Shown here piece by piece: positions 42,242 through 52,105 of a DNA stretch of 64,000 nt; within the stretch, counting starts at the first letter, position 1; each line of letters opens with the position of its first letter. The translations under genes and the position numbers were made by a program. Origin of the DNA: Mesostigma viride (lineage: Eukaryota; Streptophyta; Mesostigmatophyceae; Mesostigmatales; Mesostigmataceae). The notes under the pieces were generated by a model. The model did not search any database. It saw only the letters and a list, made by a program, of their open reading frames with translations, and was not told where the DNA came from. The stretch lies in contig RPFO01000034.1 in the NCBI GenBank assembly GCA_009746045.1, forward strand, positions 3,577,681 to 3,641,680, read 5' to 3'.

Positions 42242-43591
42242 ATGGGAAACGTCGACAGCACGCTCCACGTGTTCGAAAAGTTGACAACCGGCGAGAAAAA
42301 GGATCTTTTTCAGCGTATATTGTTGGGGAATGTGCCTCTTTCAGGCGACGCCATCAAGGTCTATCGCCGGGTTCGCAAGGATACCCTGCATGTCCGCAAG
42401 GATATGGTTGCAGCCAAGGCCAATTTTCGGCGCCTCTCCAAGTTCATTCATCCAGACAAATGGAAGGACCGCCGGGCTACTGAAATTTTTCAGATGATGA
42501 ATGGCTGTTTCGATAAAATTGAGGACCACAAGCTCCAAATGTTCACGTTTCTGGAGACCCCACCACACATCCCCTACCTATACCATGACTCACCTGGTCC
42601 GTGGGAGAAGATGTGGAATAAGACTCTGGATGCCTGCCTGGAGGACCAGGATAACGAAGAGCGTGACGCGGAAGACGTAGCAGAATACATCATATGGGAG
42701 GCATGCAAGTTGGCGTGCGAGGACTCTGTTCCAGACTGCCATGTGCGCATGGAGAAGGGGGCGGAGGGCTACTTTGAGGCATTGGATGCGTGTGATGCCC
42801 GCCGGGCGATCAACATCGTGTCTATGCTGAGGGGGAAGATCAGCCGGCGGCCCAAGTCCAAGTGTCCCTACGAGCTCATCAGAGAGGCCATTGACAGTCA
42901 GCGGTCCTCGTGCATGTACAATAGGAGAAAGGATGCTAACCCAGACTACACGCTGGATGAATTCTACAAGGAGTTCCCCAGCATGCGTCCTGCCTGGTGG
43001 CCGCGCGGCACAAGTGAAAGTGGGGCCAAGAAGGAGCCACCCGGCGCACCGAGCAGCAGAACCATGCCTGCTCCCGTGAAGAGCTTCAAGCCGCGGTCCT
43101 TCTCAGAGTGGATGGATGGCAGGAAGCAAGTGGAGCGCGAACACGGCAACCAGACCAAGAGGAGGAGGGGAGGAGGGGGGCACAGGGCCGCAGCGGGTGG
43201 GGGTGGCAGGGAGCGAGCCAGTGCTCTTAGGCGCAAGGCACCTCGCAAGAAGAGGGGATGTATCTTTGTAGACGACGAGGCAGAGGATGAGGATGAGGAT
43301 GAAGAGGAGGAGGACGAGGGGGATGAGGATGAAGATGATGAGGACAACGAGGATGAGGACGAGGAGGAGGAGGAGGAGGAGGAGATGGCGAGAGAGCCGC
43401 CTGTCCGCAGACGGCTTCACAAGGTCGGAAGACCCCCTCCACCCGTGACACGGGCGTCACCAGCGCGGACAGAGTCTACCTGCTCCTCCACGCCCACCAG
43501 CACTGGCAACGCGACCTCTAAGGGGAAAGCTTCCGTCATGCGGAATGCAGACATAAGGAGCTTCTTTGTGCGGCGACCTACCGTAACCTGA
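42242..43591 (+). CDS. DnaJ-domain protein with acidic tail and C-terminal PIP-like box
   Basis: 449 residues from ATG 42242. The N-terminus carries a J-domain: the HPD tripeptide is at residues 70-72 (LSKFIHPDKWKDRRATEIF), which stimulates Hsp70 ATPase. The middle is a helical, Cys-containing region. It is followed by a basic tract (KKRGCIFV region) and an acidic run of about 40 Glu/Asp, typical of nuclear or chromatin proteins. The last residues, NADIRSFFV (435-443), match the PCNA-interacting box pattern with Asn in place of Gln. The window also holds PCNA, so an interaction is plausible. The J-domain is clear and the rest is inference. It could be a replication-associated chaperone adaptor. 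Confidence 0.75.
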   Translation: MGNVDSTLHVFEKLTTGEKKDLFQRILLGNVPLSGDAIKVYRRVRKDTLHVRKDMVAAKANFRRLSKFIHPDKWKDRRATEIFQMMNGCFDKIEDHKLQMFTFLETPPHIPYLYHDSPGPWEKMWNKTLDACLEDQDNEERDAEDVAEYIIWEACKLACEDSVPDCHVRMEKGAEGYFEALDACDARRAINIVSMLRGKISRRPKSKCPYELIREAIDSQRSSCMYNRRKDANPDYTLDEFYKEFPSMRPAWWPRGTSESGAKKEPPGAPSSRTMPAPVKSFKPRSFSEWMDGRKQVEREHGNQTKRRRGGGGHRAAAGGGGRERASALRRKAPRKKRGCIFVDDEAEDEDEDEEEEDEGDEDEDDEDNEDEDEEEEEEEEMAREPPVRRRLHKVGRPPPPVTRASPARTESTCSSTPTSTGNATSKGKASVMRNADIRSFFVRRPTVT

Positions 43592-43757
43592 TCATCCCCT
43601 TTCTTTTGTACAGATAGCCTGCTAGTAAGACGACGAGAATGGCGGCAAAAAGGCTTAAGTACACATTTCTCTCACCGTGGGGCACGGTTGGGGCTTGAGA
43701 ATATGGGATACGATTGCGGTATTTGTCTGAACCACCTGTGCTTCTATAAAGTTTCAT
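43578..43757 (-). CDS. Small single-pass membrane protein
   Basis: 59 residues from ATG 43757 to TAG 43578. It overlaps the end of the convergent DnaJ-type gene by 14 bases. The N-terminal half is polar (STGGSDKYRNRIP). The C-terminal half has a hydrophobic helix VYLSLFAAILVVLLAGYLY followed by KRKG, the look of a type III or N-out membrane protein. Small proteins of this kind are common in giant virus membranes. No family is recognised. Confidence 0.5.
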   Translation of the reverse strand: MKLYRSTGGSDKYRNRIPYSQAPTVPHGERNVYLSLFAAILVVLLAGYLYKRKGMIRLR

Positions 43758-43829
43758 GATGTAAATTCAATAATGTAAATAAAGACTTTTTATTCATTAA
43801 AGTTGTTAAGGAATCGCGACTGTTAGGAA
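43758..43829. terminator. Poly(A)-type 3' region
   Basis: Contains AATAAAGACTTTTTATTCATT: an AATAAA form on the plus strand and TTTATTCATT (43789-43798) on the other. The gene on the minus strand ends at 43830. Confidence 0.45.
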
Positions 43830-44512
43830 TCACTGTGCATCACCGTCAGCAGCCTCCGCGGTTTCTCGCTCAATGAACGAGTAGCTGTGTGGGATGCGGT
43901 TGTTAGGGAAGAACTGCACCATCTTCACAATGGGGCTGCATCCGAACTGCTTGTCCATGAACCACAGCCTCGGGACCTCCAGTATGACCTGCACTTCCAT
44001 TCCCTTTTCCACGTCTTCGATGGATGCCGGCTCCTTGTTCTCGTCAAAGAACTGGCAGTCCGGCTTCCCGTTCCTGAATGGGACCGTGCACTTGAGTGTG
44101 GGGGGGTATTGCTCCTTCTTGGATGGCTTGACGGCGGACGTGTAGAGTTCGTTCACCACATCAAAGCTGATCTTCTTGTTGAACCAGTCGTGCTTTTCTC
44201 GAAAGAAGTGTTTTTGTTGCGTTCGTCGAACGCGGTCCAGCGGTCATAGAACTTGCCAATGTCATCCTCCTTGCACTGGTAGTCATCGAAGCTGAGGTCC
44301 AGGCTGTACTTTTGCGCCTGTGCCTTGCCCTCAAAACAGCTGATGCCGAAGGGGACTCGCATCTTCGGTGTCTGAATGCGGATGGGGATTTCCTTTCCAT
44401 CCTTGTCGTAGTTGAGGTACACGGACAAGCCTCCTGTAGTGGATCTCTTTGGGTCGCGGTAGATAACCTTCTCTGGGTCAAAGTCCTCGAAAAGGACGAT
44501 TGTGGACGCCAT
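43830..44512 (-). pseudogene. Possible T7 gp2.5-like single-stranded DNA-binding protein, one frameshift
   Basis: Starts at ATG 44512 (MASTIVLFEDFD) and shifts frame once near 44190, consistent with a missing base, then continues to 43830. Landmarks are IQTPKMRVPFGISCFEGKAQAQKYSLDLSF in the first part and DKQFGCSPIVKMVQFFPNNRIPHSYSF in the second. This 'PFGIS...KYSL.LSF' pattern is found in an NCLDV protein family proposed to be T7 gp2.5-like SSB (DUF5871-like). The assignment is from recall of the pattern and is tentative. It sits near the HNH and DnaJ-type genes and would coat single-stranded DNA during replication. A divergent structural protein is the alternative. Confidence 0.5.
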
Positions 44513-44607
44513 GATGGACGCAAAGTGGACGCAACGGACAATCACGGACGCCCTAAACAAGGTGTGGAGAGGTGCGGAGTGTCTAGGGCTCAAAGCACCG
44601 GGCACGG

Positions 44608-45174
44608 TTATACTGCTTCATCAGCCCACCTGGAGATGTGCAGATCTTCTTTCGCTGACGTGGATCCCACGTCAGAGGTGTCATCCATCATGTGCACACC
44701 TGCCGATTCAGATACCGGCGCGGCACGCTCGACAATGAGCTGGCAGTCGGTCAGGAACTGGTTCAGGGGTGTCCTGCCTTTCATTTCGTGCACAAAATTG
44801 CACACAAGCCTGACGTTGCCGGGTTCGTACCCGGAAGCAGGGTCGATCAGATCCATCGCGGCTGAACAGGGGAAGCGGCGCCCGTCCCACTTATAGTCGT
44901 GCTGCAAGTCCAGTCCCGTGATGGCGCATTTCCCTTTCTGCTTCTCCCAAACACCCCGCAGGTCATTGTCCATAATCCTGCTCCTGTCACGGGTCTTACT
45001 GTTTCGACTGGTACGACCCAGGAGGTGTCTGAAGTAGCCGTCTTTCGTGTTGCGGTAGTTTGTGACAGTCTCCCTCCTGCACTCTCGACACAGCCCAGCG
45101 TACCTCCTGTTGCGGCTATCGAACAAGTAGCGGTCCTTCGACTTCTTGCAGACGCCGCACATCAGGGTGTCCAT
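44608..45174 (-). CDS. HNH/endonuclease VII-like zinc protein
   Basis: 188 residues from ATG 45174. The N-terminus has a zinc ribbon with CGVC (6-9) and CREC (29-32). The middle has GKCAITGLDL, then DLIDPASGYEPGNVRLVCNFVHEMKG. This order (Cys pair, D-x-IDP, GN..LVC...H) is the HNH-nuclease pattern with a His and Asn in the right places. It would cut DNA in recombination, packaging or homing. The C-terminus is acidic and may be a tail. It is intact, in the same cluster as the SSB-like gene. The target is unknown. Confidence 0.7.
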   Translation of the reverse strand: MDTLMCGVCKKSKDRYLFDSRNRRYAGLCRECRRETVTNYRNTKDGYFRHLLGRTSRNSKTRDRSRIMDNDLRGVWEKQKGKCAITGLDLQHDYKWDGRRFPCSAAMDLIDPASGYEPGNVRLVCNFVHEMKGRTPLNQFLTDCQLIVERAAPVSESAGVHMMDDTSDVGSTSAKEDLHISRWADEAV

Positions 45175-45218
45175 GGCGCGCCCCTTACTATTGAATCGCC
45201 GACATTAAATTTACCTAT

Positions 45219-46504
45219 CTAGCCGCACAAGGTGATGGCGCTCACATTGCCGACACGCGAGCTTGGATTGGCCGTGAATAGCAACCGATTGATGTGCTCG
45301 TCGCGCGAACCGGCAACGGGTGCCTGACTCGGCGCCCCTTTGCACGTTGATGACGGCTTTCCGTGCTTGTCCAGGCGCATGACACACGCGGACCCGACAG
45401 GGTGCGATTTTGGAAACACGGCGCCCTCGTACGCCTTTGGATCCCCCTTCTTGAACAATTGAACACATGACGAATTGACTGCGTGGTCCGCGCCGTAAGA
45501 GGACTCGTCATACACTCTGGATCGGTTGCTCTTTAGGAACTTTTGAAGACACGCCGACCGGACAGAGTGCCTGCGCATCATAGCGGCCATGCACGGCGGG
45601 GGGCGGGCACCCGACACGCTCGCCTGTTTCGTCGCGTGCCCCTGTTTGTTGTAAAACTCCAGCGCCGTGTTCCCCCCTTTGACCTCCTGGCTTCCTCCAC
45701 ACTCTTTGCGCCAACCATCCCGCGCAAGGTTGACTGAAGCGGTTCTGGTTGGTGCTTGTCACTGCCGCCCATGGCGGCCAGCGTGTTCCACACGTCCGCC
45801 GGCGTCAACGCGACCCTGCCCAGAAGCGACAGCTGGCCAATCACGGCCTCCTCTTTGGACTTGGTACACAGCATGGTCACGAGGAAGTGCAAGAAATCAA
45901 CGAGACACTTGGGTGTGCAGGGAGACTTGTCAGTGTTCTTTGCTTGCTTGACGGCGATCTGTCCCAGCTCCCTCCATGGTATGGCTGACACGATGTCTCG
46001 CGCACAGCTCGACTTCATTGCACTCGCTCTCTGCTCCGATGTCATCGAAGAACCTACAATGAGACACAGCGACTCCCTCGATAGATCGGCAATAGAGTGA
46101 AACGGATCATTTGTGAGCGTAGAAGCCGCGAGTGCCAGCCTCGTTTTAGAGTCCGCGTGTCGAGCGAGTTCTGACACGCACATGGCCCTGGTGACATTCT
46201 CTATCATCTCGTCCGCTACGAGCGCGCACAGGTCCGCCTTGGTCGCGGTTTCCAACGACCTTTTAGCAACATCTTTATGCAAACGTGATGCCAGCTGTAC
46301 GGCTTGTTCTCTCGTCAAACTACTGGATACACCCTTTGCGCAATCCACACGCTGCTGGGTGAGCGATAGAGATTCGCCCCTGCCCTTTGTGCAAAAGGAT
46401 TGCAAGTACTCCCCTACACGTGTGCATGGCGGCGCGTCCCTGGCTGCCCTCAACGCGTCCTCTGTGTCCGCTCCTGGGATGTTCTTTGCCATCGTCGTAT
46501 ACAT
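45219..46504 (-). pseudogene. Unknown protein of about 428 codons, one frameshift
   Basis: Starts at ATG 46504 or the in-frame ATG 46492, 18 bases from the start of the divergent gene at 46523. The first frame runs to 45578. The second frame, open from about 45690, continues to 45219. The shift fits one missing base near 45660-45690. The N-terminal part is alpha-helical with many Ala, Ser and Cys residues; the segment TKADLCALVADEM resembles SAP-type helices but is not convincing. The C-terminal part is basic. No family is recognised. Confidence 0.55.
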
Positions 46505-46522
46505 AGTACCCAGTAAAATTTA

Positions 46523-46810
46523 ATGGAGATATTGGTCGTGCCATGTGATAGTTTGGACGTGAGCCACGGCATCGTCCCATTGAAGGACTTGTCACGATTG
46601 CGCATCGGGGTCACGGGGACACAATGGGCTATCCCCACGGTGCACTGCCGTTGCGGTGCGGTGGCCGAATTCGACCCTGATGCGGAGAAAAAGGGGCAGC
46701 CCATAAACGTGTTTGCTACGTTTGCGTTCCGGCGGCCTATCTACGGAGACGTGCTTGTGACTTGCATTAATGGGGAGTACGGAAGGGACCACATCGCATG
46801 TTACGAATAA
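46523..46810 (+). CDS. Hypothetical protein with a CxC motif
   Basis: 95 residues from ATG 46523. It contains HCRCGAVAEFDPDAEKKG and a conserved-looking core with FRRPIYGDVLVTC. It may bind a metal through its Cys residues, but there is no complete zinc-finger pattern. It is convergent with the VLTF2-like gene in the original order; the last 49 bases are repeated at 51288-51336 because of the 281-bp duplication. Confidence 0.55.
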   Translation: MEILVVPCDSLDVSHGIVPLKDLSRLRIGVTGTQWAIPTVHCRCGAVAEFDPDAEKKGQPINVFATFAFRRPIYGDVLVTCINGEYGRDHIACYE

Positions 46811-47042
46811 GTTTACTTCTTTTTACCAGGAGCTTTTACATTTACAAACTTGTCCAGGGAGCACCCTTTGCTCACCATTGGCTTTTCGCGCTTTAGTGAC
46901 AAGGCACCTTCCTGTCTGGTGCGCTCACGACTCTCTAGTTCAGACGCCTTCTTAGACGCCTTCTCGTCAGTTACTGTACTGTTTTTGCTAGCGTCGCCCT
47001 GTGTGATGGCGTATCGTTTGTCGCTGATTGCCGTGACGCAGT
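46762..47042. repeat. 281-bp direct repeat, left copy
   Basis: Identical, as far as read, to 51288-51568. It holds the end of the 46523-46810 gene and about 230 bases of the 3' end of the VLTF2-like gene. The two copies flank a 4.2-kb insertion, so the VLTF2-like gene has one complete copy (at 51339) and one broken 3' piece here. Confidence 0.95.
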
Positions 47043-48546
47043 GTCAGAAATTTTCATTTAATTCCTTGGTCGTCAAGACTGATTGAGACAATTGATAGAC
47101 AGTTTATTCATTGCATATTTAGGTTACGGACTGCCACCGTTTCACCGCCAAAGCCATGGTGCGGTTCCCGGGTGGGGACCATAGCATCCATAGCCACACT
47201 GGGCTCGGACTGCAAGGTAAGTGCAACGTAGGTGTGTCACTTCCTTATCAAGGCACATTGGGGCAGCGGTGCACGTTCTAGAATATTCTGCACAAGTTGC
47301 CAGCTGTCGATTATACAATTGACGATTAGGAGAACGCCAGATGTCAAGCAACTAACACGGCATACAATGCATCTAGAACTGGATTCAGTCATACGAAATA
47401 TCCAACACGGAATATTCGGCCGAGGATAGTACACCGTCGGCACCTATAAGGTACGCAAAGTATTGTGCCGGAATTACAACTTCGGCACTACATAACTTTT
47501 GCTATACTGCACTATATTCAGTGCTGTAAGTTGTGCCGGAAAGCTCACGGCGGGCCCTACCAAGCCTATTTAATTATCGGCCAGAAAGACGGCAGGCGGG
47601 TGCGATTGTTAGGGACGCAACCCTAATACCTCCGTTTACAACATGATGGCCAGACACTACAAATGTAAACAGGCAGTTGGGCACACAGGGTGAAATTCAC
47701 CTCTGACACCCCCCTTGCACAATGCCTAAAGTGAAGACACTACGCAGGTAGGGCAAACAGTCTCTCCCCCCTCAATTCAGGCAAGGGCCTAAAAGCTAGG
47801 TAGGGCAGCCAGGTGTAAACATACTCTGACACCCCCCTTACATGGCTAGCCCGTCAAAACAGTGCTACCATTGCTATCAGCACGGGGAAGAAAACACATT
47901 GCTCGTGGCAAGGGCCACGGCCAAACCATTCCTGGAAAAATAAAACGCAGCATAAAAGTAGATGTCGTCTTGGATGCATTGCCGAACTTGGCTCGATGAA
48001 GCAGCAAAGAATTCTTGGTCTTGGTGGAGTAGCACTTTGATCGTGCAGGTGGTAATGGCGGCGATACTCGGTGCAAAAAGTTGCTCCCGGCCTGAACGCC
48101 TGCTCTCGGTCTGATCCCCTCGTTTTCGCATTGGGCATCTGCGTGGACTATGCACGTCTTACTAATCCCGCGATGAACGTCCGGTCAACCGACCACATAC
48201 TCCCCATACTAGCATAGGCCAGTGACAGGTTCCGGCACAAAATTCGCAGCTCCACGCTGCGTTGCCCGAAAAAATACCAAAAAATTAGCTTGCGACATCG
48301 CCGGCCGCAGGGTTTGAACCTGAGCTCATTATATGGCTCCGGCTTCAACCAACGACGCCTGACGACATGTGAAATATTCCGGAAATTGTTTTATATAAAC
48401 TTCCGCGACTCCAGCCGCGACTGGTTCCAGGAAACGCGCTGGCCAGCAGGACTTCAACAAGACGCCTGACCAGCAAATACTACGCGACTCACGGCCGCGA
48501 ACTTCCGAACCATAATAATGCATGAAATACATTACGTCTCTCGCCA
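47043..48546. other. Non-coding stretch within the insertion
   Basis: No gene with support. It holds TTTATTCATT at 47103 and two CTCTGACACCCCCCTT motifs near 47700 and 47829. The latter resemble the polypurine-tract/LTR junctions of the Copia element beside it. Solo LTR remnants are likely but I cannot delimit them. Confidence 0.5.
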
Positions 48547-48728
48547 TTTTCAGGCGGGTCTCGCTAATTGACGTCCATAGGGTGAATTCTGTAGTGGCTT
48601 TGTGTCATCGAATTTCAGCACCATCTTGGAGCACACATTCAGCATAGGAGTGTAGTCGACGTCGCTTGCCATGGGGCTTGTAGCTGGGCTGGGTTTCTTG
48701 GTGGTCTTCTTGGAGCTCATGAAGATTC
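48547..48728 (-). pseudogene. Copia gag fragment, N-terminal
   Basis: Directly after a Copia primer-binding site, the minus strand reads MSSKKTTKKPSPATSPMAS and continues as a gag-like frame for about 55 codons. It then ends where the sequence changes to unrelated DNA. It is therefore a 5' piece of a second Copia copy. Confidence 0.55.
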
Positions 48729-48739
48729 CTCCGATACCA
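48729..48739 (-). promoter_or_regulatory. Copia primer-binding site
   Basis: TGGTATCGGAG, complementary to the 3' end of an initiator-Met tRNA, begins directly at the end of the LTR on the minus strand. It is the usual position for priming of reverse transcription. Confidence 0.75.
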
Positions 48740-49517
48740 TGTTGGAAAGGTAGAGGAAACTAATGGGTTTTACACAATGCCTTGTGCTTGGCCTTGTTAC
48801 CCTTGCACCTTGCAGGTGATGAAAGACTGAGCTTGAAGACAATGGAAGAGAGACCAGAAAAAGAGTTTTATTTCTTAGGCTGAGAGGTTAGGAGAAGAGG
48901 TACCTGGCCTTAGGAGCCAGTTTCTTTTTATACCTTTCTAGCTAGGAAGGATGACATCAGATGCTGATGTCATCATAGAAGCTTGTAGAAACATCTAAGC
49001 ATATTCCCAGCATATTCTCAGTATATTCCAGGAATATTCCTGGCATATTCCTAGAACATTCCAAGGTCATTCTAGAAAGGTTCTAATGAGCTGGCATGAC
49101 AGTTGATTGCCAAATGTCCTCTGAACAATGTGCCACATCTAATGCTTAATAAAGTGACACATGGTTTCTACTTGGAATGACAAGTGTAATCCAATGAGTC
49201 TATCCACTTGTCAGTCAATGGAATGCAACACTTGTCACTATGAGCTTCCAACACATGTCAGCTCATGGAATGGACACTTGTCTACCAAAGAAGTACACCA
49301 CTTGTCAAGCATGGAAGTGATGCTACTAGACCAACTCAGGTACAAGAGATCTATGGCCAAATATAGGACTATGGCACATGAACATTGATCAGCTCATTGA
49401 GAGCAATTCATCTAACTTATCAAATCTATCAAATTCTCAGCCCTTGTGAAGTAAAACAAAGAAGAAGAAAGTCAGGCTGGAATATAGTGTGGGCAGGTGG
49501 GTATATGATCCCCAACA
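48740..49517 (-). repeat. Copia LTR, 778 bp
   Basis: On the minus strand it begins TGTTGG and ends CCAACA (6-bp inverted ends). It has a primer-binding site right after it and the purine run AAGGGGGG directly before it. Pol lies upstream and a gag fragment downstream. Only one copy is in the window, so this is not a normal element. It is an element with a neighbour in tandem or a circular form. Confidence 0.8.
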
Positions 49518-49545
49518 CCCCCCTTAGCCAGCTGAACACAAAGGA

Positions 49546-51287
49546 CTAAGTTGACATGAGTTTGCCACGCAGGGCAGTGAACCTGGCACGTGAAAGTGCC
49601 TTCGTCAGAAGATCAGCAAGCATGTCCTCCCCAGGACAATGCTTCATGGCGATGAGTCCCCCCTCCACCTTCTCCCGGATGAAATGGAAACGCACGTCAA
49701 TGTGCTTCGTGCGCTTGGGATGAACAGGGTCACGAGCGAGTGCCACGGCGCCTGTGTTGTCGCAGAAGACAGGCGTGGGCCCCTGAACTGGATGCCCCAG
49801 CTCCCCCAACATGTGCCTCAGTGGAAGCACTAGCTGGGTTACGCTGCTAGCAGCAATGTACTCCGCCTCGCAGGAAGACAGGGCGGTAACGTGCTGCTTG
49901 CGGCTGCACCACTCGACTGCGGCCCCCCTGAACATCACTACATTGCCAGAGACAGATCTGCGTGTCTCAGGGCAGTTCCCCCAATCGGCATCCGTCCACC
50001 CCTCCAGCCCCCCTTGGCCACCATAGCGCAGTCCCAAGTCCTTGGTGTGGACAAGGTAGCGCACCAATCGCTTGGCCAGCTCCAAGTCGCCCTCCGTGGG
50101 TGCCTGCATGCATTGGGCCAGCTGGTTGACAGCAAAAGCAATGTCTGGGCGCGTCCATGTCGCGGCGTACATGAGAGCACCAACAATCTGCTGAAAGAGT
50201 TGATGGTTTGGGGCATCACACATTCCCCCCTCGCGACGGGGACTACCAGGCACTATAGGGGTGTGCACAGGGTGAGGGGTAGAAAGCCCAAAACGGGCAG
50301 CAATAGCTTCAATGTAGGGCCGTTGGTGCATGGTAAGGGAACGAGACGCAGGGTCGATAGTAAGGGAAACACCGAGGAAAAGAGAGGGATTGTCCGACTC
50401 AGTGATCTGAAAAGTATTAGCCAAACGGCGAGACCAGGATGCCAGCCACCAGGAAGGGGAAGGATGAGCAGCAAGAATGTCATCGACGTGCACGAACACG
50501 AAACCACGAGACGAAGGGTAGTAATACAGGCACGCATCAATTTGGCTTTGGATGGCGCCGTCAGAAAGAAGGTGTGCACGGAACGTTTTATGCCAATTGC
50601 GTGGCGCTTGCTTGATGCCATACAAGCTGCGGTGCAGCTTCCACACAAGCACATCGCCATTGGCATCCCGCTCTTCAAAGCCAGTAGGGGGACGCACAAA
50701 GACATCCTCCTGTAGGGGAGCATAGAGAAAAGCGGTTCGGACATCGAGCTGCTTGACAGTAAAGCCAGACGTGACAGCTAAAGCAAGAGCAAGTCGCACG
50801 GTGGACGCACGAACAGTGGGGGAAAAGACTTCATTAAAGTCGATACCTTCACGTTGGGCAAAACCTTTCACGACAAACCTGGCCTTGTGACGGCCGTCGG
50901 ACTTGACAGCAAATACCCACCGGGAAGGGAGGACCTTGGCACCGGCGGGCAAAGTACGCGGGCTCACAAGCGAGTATACTGCATGATCACGAATGCTATT
51001 AATTTCGCTGAACATCGCAGCCCGCCACTCTGGACTGTTGTTAGCCTCAGTAAAGGAGACGGGAAGGGAAACGTCACTGCCAGTAAAATGCACTGTGTCA
51101 AAAAGATCACGAACTGACTGGTAATGCGGAAAAAAACGAGCCCATTTAGGCGACACCGTGACAGGGGGAGCATAGGTAGTAATCTCCATCGCGAGGGGTT
51201 CACGGGTGCTACCGCAAAACATCAGCTCATCAGCAGTTGCCATGGCGACATTACCAGCTGGGTTACGTCGCAGCGCAGAGATTGTAA
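49546..51287 (-). pseudogene. Copia pol, truncated at its 5' end (RT + RNase H)
   Basis: An open frame of about 580 codons carrying Ty1/Copia reverse transcriptase (DVRTAFLYAPLQEDVFV; LYGIKQAPRNWH; FVHVDDILA) and RNase H (TDADWGNCPETRRSVSGN; SSCEAEYIAA). Gag, protease and integrase are missing. The break falls exactly at the edge of the right-hand 281-bp repeat. The frame itself has no stops, so the loss looks recent. Copia elements insert in host chromosomes, so this supports the viral DNA being integrated. It is not a virus gene. Confidence 0.93.
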
Positions 51288-51568
51288 TTGCATTAATGGG
51301 GAGTACGGAAGGGACCACATCGCATGTTACGAATAAGTTTACTTCTTTTTACCAGGAGCTTTTACATTTACAAACTTGTCCAGGGAGCACCCTTTGCTCA
51401 CCATTGGCTTTTCGCGCTTTAGTGACAAGGCACCTTCCTGTCTGGTGCGCTCACGACTCTCTAGTTCAGACGCCTTCTTAGACGCCTTCTCGTCAGTTAC
51501 TGTACTGTTTTTGCTAGCGTCGCCCTGTGTGATGGCGTATCGTTTGTCGCTGATTGCCGTGACGCAGT
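51288..51568. repeat. 281-bp direct repeat, right copy
   Basis: Second copy of 46762-47042. It leads straight into the intact VLTF2-like gene. Confidence 0.95.
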
Positions 51569-52094
51569 CCACCTGCTGTATTACTTCCACAGGGTATGGC
51601 GGCTCCCTGACCATGTGTATGTGAGTGTTCGAGGCCTTGCGAAACTCGTCTATGTCCATATACCCTCCGAACATCTTGAGACACGCCCGCGATGGGGCGG
51701 CCACCACTCCAGGGAACGGGACACCTTTGTGGGAACTGTACCACAGCCGCTGTGTCAGCAGGAAGAGGTAGTGGTTGTGCAAGTCCCTGGCCGCGCCGCC
51801 CTCTCTAAAGTTGTAGGCCTTGGCACAGCTGAAGGAGCAGAAGCACCCCTTCACGAGGAACCCCTTTTCCTCCTTGTACGCCACCGGGAGCGGGCACGGC
51901 GTGCATGCAAACTTGTGACAACACCACCAACAGGCAACGTCGGTGGACAGCGGCCATTTCTTATCACCCGTTGCAAGTAGATTCAAGAGGGCCCTGCCCT
52001 TGTACACGATGGGCGGCTTGATTGGCGCGTCCACGTCGGACTCGAGATCACTGCACACGGATGGACAACGGTCATCTTCGTCGGCTCCGTCCAT
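51339..52094 (-). CDS. VLTF2-like FCS-type zinc-finger protein
   Basis: 251 residues from ATG 52094. It contains CWWCCHKFACTPCPLPVAYKE then KGCFCSFSCAKAYNF, the MYM/FCS zinc-finger pattern of the poxvirus VLTF-2 (A1L)-like late transcription factor family shared by giant viruses. Two Cys pairs and the FCS-x2-C run are complete. The C-terminal half is charged and ends in KAPGKKK. With the VLTF3-like gene it would drive late gene expression. It sits in a tight cluster with the gene at 52106 on the same strand. Its 3' end is duplicated at 46811-47042. Confidence 0.85.
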   Translation of the reverse strand: MDGADEDDRCPSVCSDLESDVDAPIKPPIVYKGRALLNLLATGDKKWPLSTDVACWWCCHKFACTPCPLPVAYKEEKGFLVKGCFCSFSCAKAYNFREGGAARDLHNHYLFLLTQRLWYSSHKGVPFPGVVAAPSRACLKMFGGYMDIDEFRKASNTHIHMVREPPYPVEVIQQVDCVTAISDKRYAITQGDASKNSTVTDEKASKKASELESRERTRQEGALSLKREKPMVSKGCSLDKFVNVKAPGKKK

Positions 52095-52105
52095 GATACC
52101 GTGCG

